NCBI GenBank assembly: GCA_016081115.2
Contig: CM071930.1
Span: forward strand, 36,927,335 to 36,991,334
DNA from: Rehmannia glutinosa
Lineage: Eukaryota; Streptophyta; Magnoliopsida; Lamiales; Orobanchaceae
Reading direction: 5' to 3'
Length of the DNA stretch: 64,000 nt
Shown here: piece by piece, positions 30,240 to 41,170 of the stretch
How positions within the stretch are numbered: position 1 is the stretch's first letter
How the letters are laid out: each line of letters begins with the position of its first letter
Translations under genes and position numbers: made by a program
Notes under the pieces: model-generated
What the model saw: only the letters and a program-made list of their open reading frames with translations
Told to the model about the DNA's origin: nothing
Databases searched by the model: none

Positions 30240-32367
30240 GAATTGTGGGAAAAAATCGTAAGTCTTCTTATAAATACCTTAAAGTGTGGAGGTGTTTTGT
30301 GCTAAGGTTGCAATACCGAGGTCACCAAAGCAAGTGAAAATTTGTTTCGGTCCTAAAACGTTATTCGATTGTGTTTTTATTGGTTTTGCACTTAACAATA
30401 GTGCATATCGTTTTATGGTACATAAGTGAACAAAAAATCGGAAAATGACATTTTAGTTGGTACCATAATTGAGTAAAGGAATGTTATATTCTCTCGAGAA
30501 TATTTATCCTTGTAAAGAAAGGATAGATGGATGTTTTAAGGAAAAACAAAGCAAGTGAAAATCGGTCCTGGATGTTTTAAGGAAAGGTGTTTCGGAGGTG
30601 TTTTGGAGGTGTTTACGGTGTTATAACATCCGAACAGATGATATTCTGCAGATGTTCTTTGAAGGTCCGCCGGGTGTTATAACATCTGGAAAAATACTTG
30701 GTACGACACCTGTTGTCACACTTGACATAACAGTTAGTTCAACACCGAGTGGTGAAGAACTAAGACGAAGTAAGAGTCCGAAGGTGGTTAAGTCCTTTGG
30801 ACCTAACTTTCTAACATTGATGTTAGATAGGAGCCGAACTCGATTAAAGAGGCTCTAAGTAGTCCAGATGCTCCGCTCTGGCAAGAAGCAATCAATAGTG
30901 AAATCGAGTCCATTCTGCAAAACCATACGTGGGAGTTGGTTGATCTCCCTGCTGGTCATAAGATTTAGGATGTAAGTGGATCCTAAAGAAGAAGTATAAA
31001 ACAGATGGAACTATTGATAAGTATAAAGCACGGCTTGTAGCCAAAGGCTTTAAACAAAAAGAAGAGTATGACTTCTTTGACACTTATTCTCCGGTAACGA
31101 GGATTGCGTCTATTTGGGTGCTTCTCGCGATTATTGCTTTGCACAATCTAGAGATTCATCAGATGGATGTCAAGACGACGTTTCTGAATGGAGAGATAGA
31201 TGCTGAAATCTATATGGAACAACCTGAAGGGTTTGTTGCACCCGGTCAAGAGAAGAAGGTGTGCAAGTTGATAAGATCCTTGTATGGACTGAAATAAGCT
31301 CCTAAACAATGGCATCTTAAGTTTGACAACTCGATGTTGTCAAATGGGTATAAAATCAACGAATGTGATAAATGCGTATATGTCAAAGGGACATCGGAAG
31401 CATTTGTCATAGTTTGTCTATACGTAGACGGATTTGTTAATCATGGGCAGTAGTCATGATGCTATCATGGACATGAAAAGAATGTTGAAGAGAAACTTTG
31501 ACATGAAGGATGTGGGGACTGCTGATGTGATCCTGGGGATAAAAATCAGCAGAACTCATGATGGAATTATCTTGTCACAATCCCACTATGTGGAGAAAGT
31601 GCTCAAGAAATTCAATGCTTTTGACGATTCCTTCATCGTCAAAGACGCCCATTGATTTAAGTGTAAATCTGGTTGCTAATGAAGCAGAACCAGTGGCTCA
31701 GATGGAATACTCACGTATATAGGCAGTCTGATGTACATTGTACACGTCCAGACTTGGCCTACCCTGTAATATGTCGAGTAAGTTCATGAACAATCCAAGC
31801 CACGAGCATTGGAAAGTGTTAACCAAGGTGTTAAAATACTTGAAGTATACCTTGGAGTATGGGCTACACTACTCGAGATATCCGACTGTACTTGAAGGGT
31901 ATAGTGATGCTAGTTGGATTTCGGATTCGAAAGATTCTTATTCCACTAGTGGATACATATTCACCATTGGAGGTGGTGCGGTATCGTGGAAGTCCACGAA
32001 ACAAACGTGTATAGCTCGATCCACCATGGAATCAGAGTTTATAGCTTTGGATAAAGCTGGTGAAGAAGCAGAGCGGCTTCGAAACTTTTTGGAAGATATT
32101 CAATGTTGGAAGAAGCCTGTGCCTTCGGTGACGATTCACTGTGATAGCCAAGCGGCTATAGGAAGGGAACAGAGCAATATGTATAACGGTAAGTCTAGAC
32201 ATATTCGTCGGAGACATAATACCGTTAGACAATTGATCTCAAGTGGTGTGATGTCAATTGACTACGTAAAGTCAAAAGACAATTTGGCGAGATCCTTTGT
32301 GAAAGGATTAAATCGAGATCAATTGTGTAAATTGCTAGAGGGAATGGGCTTAAAGTCCACAAAGTGA
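30240..32367 (+). pseudogene. Copia pol fragment, internal region 1 (integrase end, RT, RNase H)
   Basis: Contains the linker and VVKSFGP segment, LPAGHKI-type RT start, CKWILKKKYKTDGTIDKYKA, VAKGFKQKEEYDFF, HQMDVKTTFLNGEID, a stop inside LYGLK-APKQW (TAA at 31294-31296), a frameshift in the catalytic YVDD box (about 31428), DMKDVGTADVILGIKISR, then RNase H with YSDASW, SWKSTKQTC, MESEFIAL, HCDSQAAI and SRHIRRRHN, ending LLEGMGLKSTK at 32367. It would copy the element RNA, but the RT active site is destroyed. Confidence 0.82.
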
Positions 32368-32924
32368 AAATAAACATCATAGTGGTAACCCAACCATGAT
32401 GACTGGAGATCCCAAGAACTTGGTTCATTGGGAAAACTAAGCTATGAAGGTTGAGTTGTAACACTTGGAAACAATGTTTCAACCCATCCCTAGAGAGCAA
32501 TGCCAAGTGTTGAACACCTGCAAGTTGTGGTGAGGCTAAGTCATTTGACTTTTAATGATTCCTACACCTCATTGAGGTAGAGTATGGAAGGATACTCGGA
32601 TAGGAGATCACCTATGTAAGTGAGAAGTGAGGGACGCTTCAAGGTAAACACTTATGAATCCAAAGTGGTGTCCATGGCCAGAAACGGACACAAACGTGAG
32701 AACATGAGGGGTTGAGACCTTACTGTGTTAATGCTATTGTCTCGGTATACACCGTGGAGGAATAGTTCAAGGCATTACGTCCACTAGGCCGCCAGTGTAC
32801 CCGATAGTATTGACTATGGAAGGTTCAAAGCCACAAGCTACCTATCCTGATGCAGTATTGTCTCTTGAGGACTGGTTGCGTGTCTGTATTCATGCATGCA
32901 TTAATTTCCACTCATGTGGGGGAT
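32368..32924 (+). other. 3' non-coding region of Copia internal region 1
   Basis: Non-coding sequence between RNase H and LTR 2, nearly identical to 37342-37900. It ends in a short G-rich polypurine tract, GTGGGGGA (32917-32924 area). Confidence 0.6.
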
Positions 32925-34003
32925 TGTTGGAAATTTGGTTTTGATAATGCGGGTGTCGTCCCGACTTTGACCAAATTTTCGGTGGCTAAAAATTTAGATC
33001 TGGAGGAATTAAATTGTGAATTGTTAATCTACTTTTCGAGTATATGTTCGTAGTATTTTATATTTCTCAAAACCGAATTTCGGTGATGAGTGAGAAATTA
33101 ATACACGATGTTGGCCACGCGAATGGGCATAGTTTATCCTAGTATAAAAATACTAGAAGGTGTTATTAGTTGGTTATACTATAACACAAGTATATGATCA
33201 CAAATAGGCCTTGGACCGGACCGACCCTTTGGGCTCGGGTTCAGGTTAGTTTTGTAACTTGAAAATGGGCTTGGCCCAAATTCAAGTAACTGTCGGGCCT
33301 GATGAATCTAGACATTGGAGGTGTCTAGGTTCATGTGTGGATGAATCTAGACATTGGAGGTGTCTAGGTTCATGTGGCTTTTGGAGTTTGTAACTCCTCA
33401 AGTAGTGGTCATATAAGAGGTTTGTAACTCATGGGAGTTACATGTGGTTGAATGCCCACTCTCTTATCTTTAATTCCCTACAAATGTTGGAAATGATGGC
33501 CTATATAAGTCTTAGGCGTTTTGCTGCATTGTGGGAGTTAGGAGGGAGTTAGGAAGGAAGAGATGGAGTAAGTATACACAGAAAAATCGCATATCTCTGC
33601 ATATTTTTCAAGTGTCGGTAAAAGTGTTGTAACTTTTCGACGAACATTTTCAAGAACACTTCCTTCTGCACTCGTGTCCAGCAACTAGTTCTCGCTCCTT
33701 CGAGTTCGAAAGGTGCCTTTGTGTCAGGGGTGCTACTGCACACAAAGGAGGTAAAACCGTTTTATCTTTTTGGGGACATTACGTCAAACCGTGAGCACTA
33801 GCCGGGACGTATTTGTCTTGCGGATAGAGTTCTACTCGACTCGACTTTTGTTTTTCAAGTTCTGTCAGATTCATGCTTCTGGAGTTGGAATTCATTCAAG
33901 ACTTGTAATAGTTAGGTTTTACATTTCTTGTAATTTTATGTTTCTGTTTTGTAAGCCATCTTGAAGGCTTTTCCCGTTGTAACCATTGTACTATTTTCCA
34001 ACA
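32925..34003 (+). repeat. Copia array LTR 2 (shared middle LTR)
   Basis: A 1079-bp LTR, very close to LTR 3. A TATATAAG box lies at 33502-33509. A duplicated ~41-bp unit, GATGAATCTAGACATTGG onward, lies at about 33300-33376. No target duplication surrounds it, so it is the internal member of the tandem. Confidence 0.9.
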
Positions 34004-35100
34004 ACGCAAGACAAATACTGTACCTTCACGATGGCGAGGAGAAACAAACCCTTAGCTTGGAGATGAATCTGACAGAAGACCTTCCAGTGGTTGCTGGAAT
34101 TATTGTTGTTGCTAAAAACGCGTTGCGTTTGAAGCATGGGGCTAGGATGGTGATATCCTATGCTGTGACTTTGTCCTTAATGGACTTAGTGGTACACTTT
34201 ACTGTATGTATTGTGTGGTTTGAACTGAGGATGTTTTCCCAAAAGGTTCATGTGTTGAAAAGAAATACGAAACGAGGATGTGATTTCCAAGAGGTTCGTT
34301 ATTTCTGATGTTTGGATTGAAAAGTGGATGATTCCAAGAATCCAAAAATGTGTTGAAACTAGTCTAAAAGTTTCAACTGATTCCGCATGATATTCGTGCT
34401 GAAGGGATGTTGTTTAAATGAAAAATTCCAAATGGTTTACATCGTTAAGATGTTGTTACCAGGTTGGGAAATTTTCATGAATTCCTAAATGCATTCTGGA
34501 AGGAATTTGGATTAGTGGTCTGATTGTTCGATTAGAAGTCGAAGAAAGCAATCGAGGGCCTAAAGGTAAATCCATGAAAGTCTTGGTAGAGACTTGAGAA
34601 AACTGTGTTGGAATACTTTTTAAGAATTTTAACGGATCCAGCGACTGTGGGGGTATGACCACACTTTCTGTCTCACTTTTGGCTTTCGAGCTTCAGTTAC
34701 AGATTTAAGTGTTGCAGAAAGTGTTGTCGGAGGTGTTGTAACACCAGAAGTGACATTGTACCACAATTGCAGAAAGTGTTGTCTGAGGTGTTGTAACACC
34801 AGAATCAGACACTGAAAGACATTTGCACGAGGTGTTGCCAAAAGTGTTGTAACACCTAAGGTAGTTTCAGAACCAAGTGTGAGTTTTGAAGTGTTGCTGA
34901 AGGTGTGACAACATCTGAGGTCACACTCGCTGTGAATGGTTCGAACAGAATTGTCGGAACAAGGTTCTGAAATTTGTTTGAATGAGGTTCTAACGTTATT
35001 GTTGGAATGAGGTTCTAATGGTTTTGGAACAACGGAAAGCATTCTAATGCTAAAGACCAAGAGCTGTGTAAGTTCTGGCGTAATCCGGAGTTGAGCAAAG
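34004..35100 (+). other. Degenerate 5' part of Copia internal region 2
   Basis: As in region 1, no primer site, gag or protease is recognisable. Around 34730-34860 the self-complementary word GGTGTTGTAACACC recurs; related GGTGTTATAACATC words lie at about 35519 and 35582 in the INT-RT linker. Confidence 0.55.
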
Positions 35101-37341
35101 AAACTCGGAATATGTGGGGGTAGGCCATTTTAATGGCGTACCACATATTGAATAAAATCCCACTTAAAGGGAAAGATAAGACTTCTTACGAATTGTGGAA
35201 AAAATCATAAGTCTTCTTATAAATACCTTAAAGTGTGGAGGTGTTTGGCTAAGGTTGCAATACCTGAACCAAAGCAAGTGAAAATCGGTCCTAAAACGGT
35301 CGATTGTGTTTTTATTGGTTATGCACTTAACAGTAGTGCATATCGTTTTATGGTACATAAGTCAGAAAATCTGGAAATGACAGTTGGTACCATAATTGAG
35401 TCAAGGAATGTTATATTCTTTGAGAATATTTATCCTTGTAAAGAAAGGATAGATGGAAGTTTTAAGGAAACGACTGTATTCAGATGTTTCTGGAGGTGTT
35501 TCTGGAGGTGTTACTTCTGGTGTTATAACATCTGGAACAGATGCAGGTGTTACTGCAGATGTTGCTGAAGGTGCTGATTCGGGTGTTATAACATCTGGAA
35601 AAATACTTGGTACGACACCTGCTGTCACACTTGACATAACAGTTAGTTCAACACCGAGTGGTGAAGAACTAAGACGAAGTAAGAGTCCGAAGGTGGTTAA
35701 GTCCTTTGGACCTGACTTTCTAACATTGATGTTAGATAGGAGCCGAACTCGATTAAAGAGGCTCTAAGTAGTCCAGATGCTCCGCTCTGGCAAGAAGCAA
35801 TCAATAGTGAAATCGAGTCCATTCTGCAAAACCATACGTGGGAGTTGGTTGATCTCCCTGCTGGTCATAAGCCTTTAGGATGTAAGTGGATCCTAAAGAA
35901 GAAGTATAAAACAGATGGAACTATTGATAAGTATAAAGCACGGCTTGTAGCCAAAGGCTTTAAACAAAAAGAAGAGTATGACTTCTTTGACACTTACTCT
36001 CCGGTAATGAGGATTGCGTCTATTTGGGTGCTTCTCGTGATTATTGCTTTGCACAATCTAGAGATTCATCAGATGGATGTCAAGACGACGTTTCTGAATG
36101 GAGAGATAGATGCTGAAATCTATATGGAACAACCTGAAGGGTTTGTTGCACCCGGTCAAGAGAAGAAGGTGTGCAAGTTGATAAGATCCTTGTATGGACT
36201 GAAACAAGCTCCTAAACAATGGCATCTTAAGTTTGACAACTCCTTCCGATGTCCCTTTGACATATACGCATTTATCACATTCGTTGATTTTATACCCATT
36301 TGACAACTCGATGTTGTCAAATGGGTATAAAATCAACGAATGTGATAAATGCGTATATGTCAAAGGGACATCGGAAGCATTTGTCATAGTTTGTCTATAC
36401 GTAGACGGATTTGTTAATCATGGGCAGTAGTCATGATGCTATCATGGACATGAAAAGAATGTTGAAGAGAAACTTTGACTTGAAGGATGTGGGGACTGCT
36501 GATGTGATCCTGGGGATAAAAATCAGCAGAACTCATGATGGAATTATCTTGTCACAATCCCACTATGTGGAGAAAGTGCTCAAGAAATTCAATGCTTTTG
36601 ACAGTTCACTGTCAAAGACGCCGATTGATTTAAGTGTAAATCTGGTTGCTAATGAAGCAGAACCAGTGGCTCAGATGGAATACTCACGTATATAGGCAGT
36701 CTGATGTACATTGTACACGTCCAGACTTGGCCTACCCTGTAAATATGTTGAGTAGGTTCATGAGCAATCCAAGCCACGAGCATTGGAAAGCGTTAACCAA
36801 GGTGTTAAAATACTGGAAGTATACCTTGGAGTATGGGCTATACTACTCGAGATATCCGGCTGTACTTGAAGGGTATAGTGATGCTAGTTGGATTTTGGAT
36901 TCGAAAGATTCTTATTCCACTAGTGGATACATATTCACCATTGGAGGTGGTGCGGTATCATGGAAGTCCATGAAACAAACGTGTATAGCTCGGTCTATCA
37001 TGGAATCAGAGTTTATAGCTTTGGATAAAGTTGGTGAAGAAGCAGAGTGGCTTCGAAACGTTTTGGAAGATATTCCATGTTGGAGGAAGCCTGTGCCTTC
37101 GGTGACGATTCACTGTGATAGCCAAGCGGCTATAGGAAGGGCACAGAGCAATATGTATAACGGTAAGTCTAGACATATTCGTCGGAGACATAATACCGTT
37201 AGACAATTGATCTCAAGTGGTGTGATGTCAATTGACTACGTAAAGTCAAAAGACAATTTGGCAGATCCTTTGACGAAAGGATTAAATCGAGATCAATTGT
37301 GTAAATTGCTAGAGGGAATGGGCTTAAAGTCCACAAAGTGA
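35101..37341 (+). pseudogene. Copia pol fragment, internal region 2 (integrase end, RT, RNase H)
   Basis: Starts with the integrase C-terminal region (VWRCLAKVAIPEPKQVKIG, then KTVDCVFIGYA, about 35235-35330), a Gly/Val/Thr-rich linker, then RT (CKWILKKKYKTDGTIDKYKA, HQMDVKTTFLNGEID, SLYGLKQAPKQW intact here). A 70-bp inverted duplication then breaks the frame at 36243-36312. The YVDD box carries the same frameshift as region 1 (about 36398), and the YSRI/GSLMYIV junction is frameshifted in both. RNase H follows, with YSDASW, SWKSMKQTC, MESEFIAL, HCDSQAAI and KDNLADPLTKGL, ending at 37341. Confidence 0.85.
36243..36377. repeat. Perfect 65-bp palindrome (snap-back duplication) in RT
   Basis: The left arm 36243-36307 is the exact reverse complement of the right arm 36313-36377, separated by the 5-base loop TCGAT. 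Internal region 1 has only the right arm at the matching place. It also has a natural 9-bp seed, TTTGACAAC-TCGAT-GTTGTCAAA, that could start a snap-back. Confidence 0.95.
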
Positions 37342-37900
37342 AAATAAACATCATAGTGGTAACCCAACCATGATGACTGGAGATCCCAAGAACTTGGTTC
37401 AATGGGAAAACTAAGCTATGAAGATTGAGTTGTAACACTTGGAAACAATGTTTCAACCCATCCCTAGAGAGCAATGCCAAGTGTTGAACACCTGCAAGTT
37501 GTGGTGAGGCTAAGTCATTTGACTTTTAATGATTCCTACACCTCATTGAGGTAGAGTATGGCAGGATACTCGGATAGGAGATCACCTATGTAAGTGAGAA
37601 GTGAGGGCCGCTTCAAGGTAAACACTTATGAATCCAAAGTGGTATCCATGGCCAGAAACGGACACAAACGTGAGAACAGGAGGGGTTGAGACCTTACTGT
37701 GTTAATGCTATTGTCTCGGTATACACCGTGGAGGAATAGTTCAAGGCATTACGTCCACTAGGCCGCCAGTGTACCCGATAGTATTGACTATGGAAGGTTC
37801 AAAGCCACAAGCTACCTATCCTGATGCAGAGTATTGTCTCTTGAGGACTGGTTGCGTGTCGGCATTCATGCATGCATTAATTTCCACTCATGTGGGGGAT

Positions 37901-38976
37901 TGTTGGAAATTTGGTTTTGATAAAGCGGGTGTCGTCCCAACTTTGACCAAATTTTCGGTGGCTAAAAATTTAATTCTGGAGGAATTAAATTGTGATTGTT
38001 AATCTACTTTTCGAGTAGATGTTCGCAATATTTTATATTTCTCAAAACCGAATTTCGGTTATGAGTGAGAAATTAATACACGATGTTGGCCACGTGAATG
38101 GGCATAGTTTATCCTAGTATAAAAATACTAGAATGTGTTATTAGTTGGTTATACTATAGCACAAGTATATGATCACAAATAGGCCTTGGACCGGACCGAC
38201 CCTTTGGGCTCGGGTTCAGGTTAGTTTTGTAAATTGAAAATGGGCTTGGCCCAAATTCAAGTAAATCGGGTTTTCGATGAATCTAGACATTGGAGGTGTC
38301 TAGGTTCATGTGTGGATGAATCTAGACATTGGAGGTGTCTAGGTTCATGTGGCTTTTGGAGGTTGTAACTCCTCAAGTAGTGGTCATATAAGAGGTTTGT
38401 AACTCATGGGAGTTACATGTGGTTGAATGCCCACTCTCTTATCTTTAATTCCCTACAAGTGTTGGAAATGATGGCCTATATAAGTCTTAGGCGTTTTGCT
38501 GCATTGTGGGAGTTAGGAGGGAGTTAGGAAGGAAGAGATGGAGTAAGTATACACAGAAAAATCGCATATCTCTGCATATTTTTCAAGTGTCGGTAAAAGT
38601 GTTGTAACTTTTCGATGAACATTTTCGAGAACACTTCCTTCTGCACTCGTGTCCAGCAACTAGTTCTCGCTCCTTCGAGTTCGAAAGGTGCCTTTGTGTC
38701 AGGGGTGCTACTGCACACAAAGGAGGTAAAGCCGTTTTATCTTTGGGGACATTACGTCAAACCGTGAGCACTAGCCGGGACGTATTTGTCTTGCGGATAG
38801 AGTTCTACTCGACTCGGCTTTTGTTTTTCAAGTTCTGTCAGATTCATGCTTCTGGAGTTGGAATTCATTCAAGACTTGTAATAGTTAGGTTTTACATTTC
38901 TTGTAATTTTATGTTTCTGTTTTGTAAGCCATCTTGAAGGCTTTTCCCGTTGTAACCATTGTACTATTTTCCAACA
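37901..38976 (+). repeat. Copia array LTR 3
   Basis: A 1076-bp LTR, TATATAAG at 38477-38484, followed by the right-hand duplication AGATC at 38977-38981. Confidence 0.9.
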
Positions 38977-38981
38977 AGATC

Positions 38982-39740
38982 AGTTTGAGGTTCAAAGCTA
39001 AATTAGTTTTTCTTTTTCTTTTTTTTTGTATAGACATCATACATTGATTTGAGAATTAAGGTCACATCCTCAACTTACTTATTGCATATAGAAATCACAG
39101 GAGACAGAAGTTTATACAAAGAATTAATGTCTTCTAACAATTCTAGATGATAGCAACCTAATTGATCTATCCTGGCTATTCCTTTTACATCAAGAGGAAG
39201 AGTAGTACAAGTGAATTCAAAAGTTTGTTGAGAGGTCCCCTAAAAAAAAGTTTGTTGAGAGGTCAAACCAGTGTTTACAAGCCGATCCCCAGCACGGTTA
39301 TACATGGGAAATAGAAAAAGATATATTCTACAAAGCTATATTAGTTTAATCCAGTACATTAAGAGAGATTATATTGTATCTTGTAAATAGGAGGGATGGT
39401 ATATAAAGTATGTTCCTCATAAATTAGCAAATTAATAGAGACGCTTAAGTAAAAAATTAAATAGAATCCCAGCTACTGCAATAACATTTTTGAGGGTATA
39501 GCTACTTTAAAAAAATTAATAGTATACAAGAATTTTGCAGCTACAAATGTACATCAAGCAACATATTTATATAACACAAATACATTTGCAAACCAACCGA
39601 TTACACAGAAATGCCCTCAAGATACATTGAACAATGAATACAAGTGTTTACAAGTAAATTGTCTTTCCAATTTCTCAAGCTGACACTGCAAGTAACCCCA
39701 AGAGTCCACAAGTTAAATCGATCTGAATCGATCTGCTATC
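38982..39740. other. Non-coding, possible 3' UTR of a minus-strand host gene
   Basis: AT-rich sequence without ORFs. If 39741-39796 is a real last exon, part of this stretch would be its 3' untranslated region. Confidence 0.35.
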
Positions 39741-39796
39741 TCACAATATTGAACATGAACATATGATTTTCTTGGGAGCCTTGTCAACCTTCTTCT
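39741..39796 (-). CDS. Candidate last exon encoding a prenylated C-terminus (CaaX CSIL)
   Basis: On the minus strand a splice-acceptor-like CTTTTCACAG (ending 39797) is followed by two bases and 17 codons, KKVDKAPKKIICSCSIL, then TGA. A Lys-rich segment followed by Cys-x-Cys-Ser-Ile-Leu is a geranylgeranylation motif with a nearby second cysteine. Plant membrane-anchored ubiquitin-fold proteins and some ROP GTPases end this way; I lean to the former, weakly. No upstream exons were recognised before the LINE at 41171, so the gene may be broken or have long introns. Confidence 0.4.
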
Positions 39797-41170
39797 CTGT
39801 GAAAAGAATGATATTCAACAACAATGCTAATAAAGAGAAAATAAAGGATTTAATGACAAACAAACGAAATTCGAATATTTGTTATAAAGCTCCTCACTTA
39901 GCAAGACAATTCATTCCAATATGAAGGTTTTAACAAGCACCAGACACCACTAGACATTTGATGACCATTAATTTCTACTAAAGTAAATATCCACAAATGT
40001 GGTTCAGGATTTCCTTAGCAGTCATAACTAACTAGTATTGCTGGCCAAACCCTGTGGTAACATTATAACAGAGGCATATGTGAAAGAATTTAAATGAAAA
40101 TGAAATCCAGATAAAATTTAGGGTGTTAACCAGGGTTCGAACCCTGTATCTTTCAGTTTCTTTGAAATTTATCTCCTCTCCTCCAACCAGTATTCCCAAC
40201 TTATTAAAAATAATTCCTAGATAGTATGACCTAGTTCATGGTATCCTCTTTGAAACATAATAATAATGTGGAACTTGGTATATGCGAAAAAAATTTACCT
40301 CAGGAACTGAGAAAATTTAGGAATGAATTAAAAGTGAAAATCGAGTGGAATAACGATGGGGCATCCCCATATAGGGTGTGTTGAAGAAAGATGATGTAAA
40401 TGGAATGATATGGTAGCTACTTCCTAATTAAGATTGTTTTCTTCGTTTAAGAAAACCATTGGTAGCTTTCGTCCTATGTCCTCCTCATGAGTAAGGAGCT
40501 TTCGTCCTCTCCCAAGAGCTTTAGTCCCCAGTTAGGGTATTCGTCGGGGTTTTCTACCCCCTGTCACGCCCTCCCCTTCACTGCACAGCCCCGAATGTAA
40601 CCTTCTCCGTCGCCCGGCTACCCCCCACCACCACCTCTGCTACCTTTATCTCTTCCTTCTTACCCTCTCTCCTCCCTCCCACCGTAATCCTACCGGCGGT
40701 ATAGTCCTTTCTCCCCCCCCATTTTTTTTTCTTTTTTATTTGTGTTTTTTATTATTCTTTCCATTCCTTTTTTGTCACCTTTCCATTTACTTTTCTCCTT
40801 ATTCTTAGCAGCCCACTTCCTTGTGTCCAAAGATGTCGCCCTACCTTGCTAGTGTCAAGAATTGATTCCCATTAAACAATAGGTGCCCAACCACTTACTT
40901 TCCTCCACGTGCCCTCCACTACACATTTCCTGGCTCAAGTGCGATTAATACAATCACGTTCTCGTCCCCCTCTCATCTTACCTACGCCCCCCCCCCGCAC
41001 CAATCACGCACCGACCCCCCCCCACCCCGGTTTACGCATTAGTGCATGCGTAATATCCAGGCTAGGGTTTTGTGTGTCCCGATTGTTTCTCTTTTGTGTC
41101 ATCTCGGTTTATTGTTGCAGGTTTTAATACGGTCGAGTCCTTGGTGAGTTTGTGTCGTGGTGGAGTGGAC
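39797..41170. other. Non-coding; candidate intron or upstream DNA, then C-rich LINE 5' region
   Basis: 39797-40440 is AT-rich with no ORF. 40500-41060 is rich in C and CT runs (for example the C-runs at 40713-40720 and 40989-40996). The final part probably belongs to the 5' UTR of LINE B, but its exact left edge is not clear. Confidence 0.4.

Larger units (their letters stand above)
27750..38976 (+). mobile_element. Three-LTR tandem Copia array within a single 5-bp duplication
   Basis: Three direct LTRs (27750-28884, 32925-34003, 37901-38976), each starting TGTTGGAAAT and ending TTTTCCAACA, separate two related internal regions. AGATC flanks the whole array only at its outer ends (27745-27749 and 38977-38981). 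This fits one insertion later duplicated by unequal recombination between LTRs, or insertion of a tandem DNA. Both internal regions lack a visible primer site, gag and protease. They keep the integrase end, reverse transcriptase and RNase H, all frameshifted. By motif it is a Tork/Tnt1-like Copia lineage. Confidence 0.88.

Noticed and set aside
40130..40162. GGGTTCGAACCCTG resembles a tRNA T-arm or SINE B-box
   Set aside because: No acceptor stem, anticodon arm or well-placed A-box is present, so neither a tRNA gene nor a SINE can be supported.
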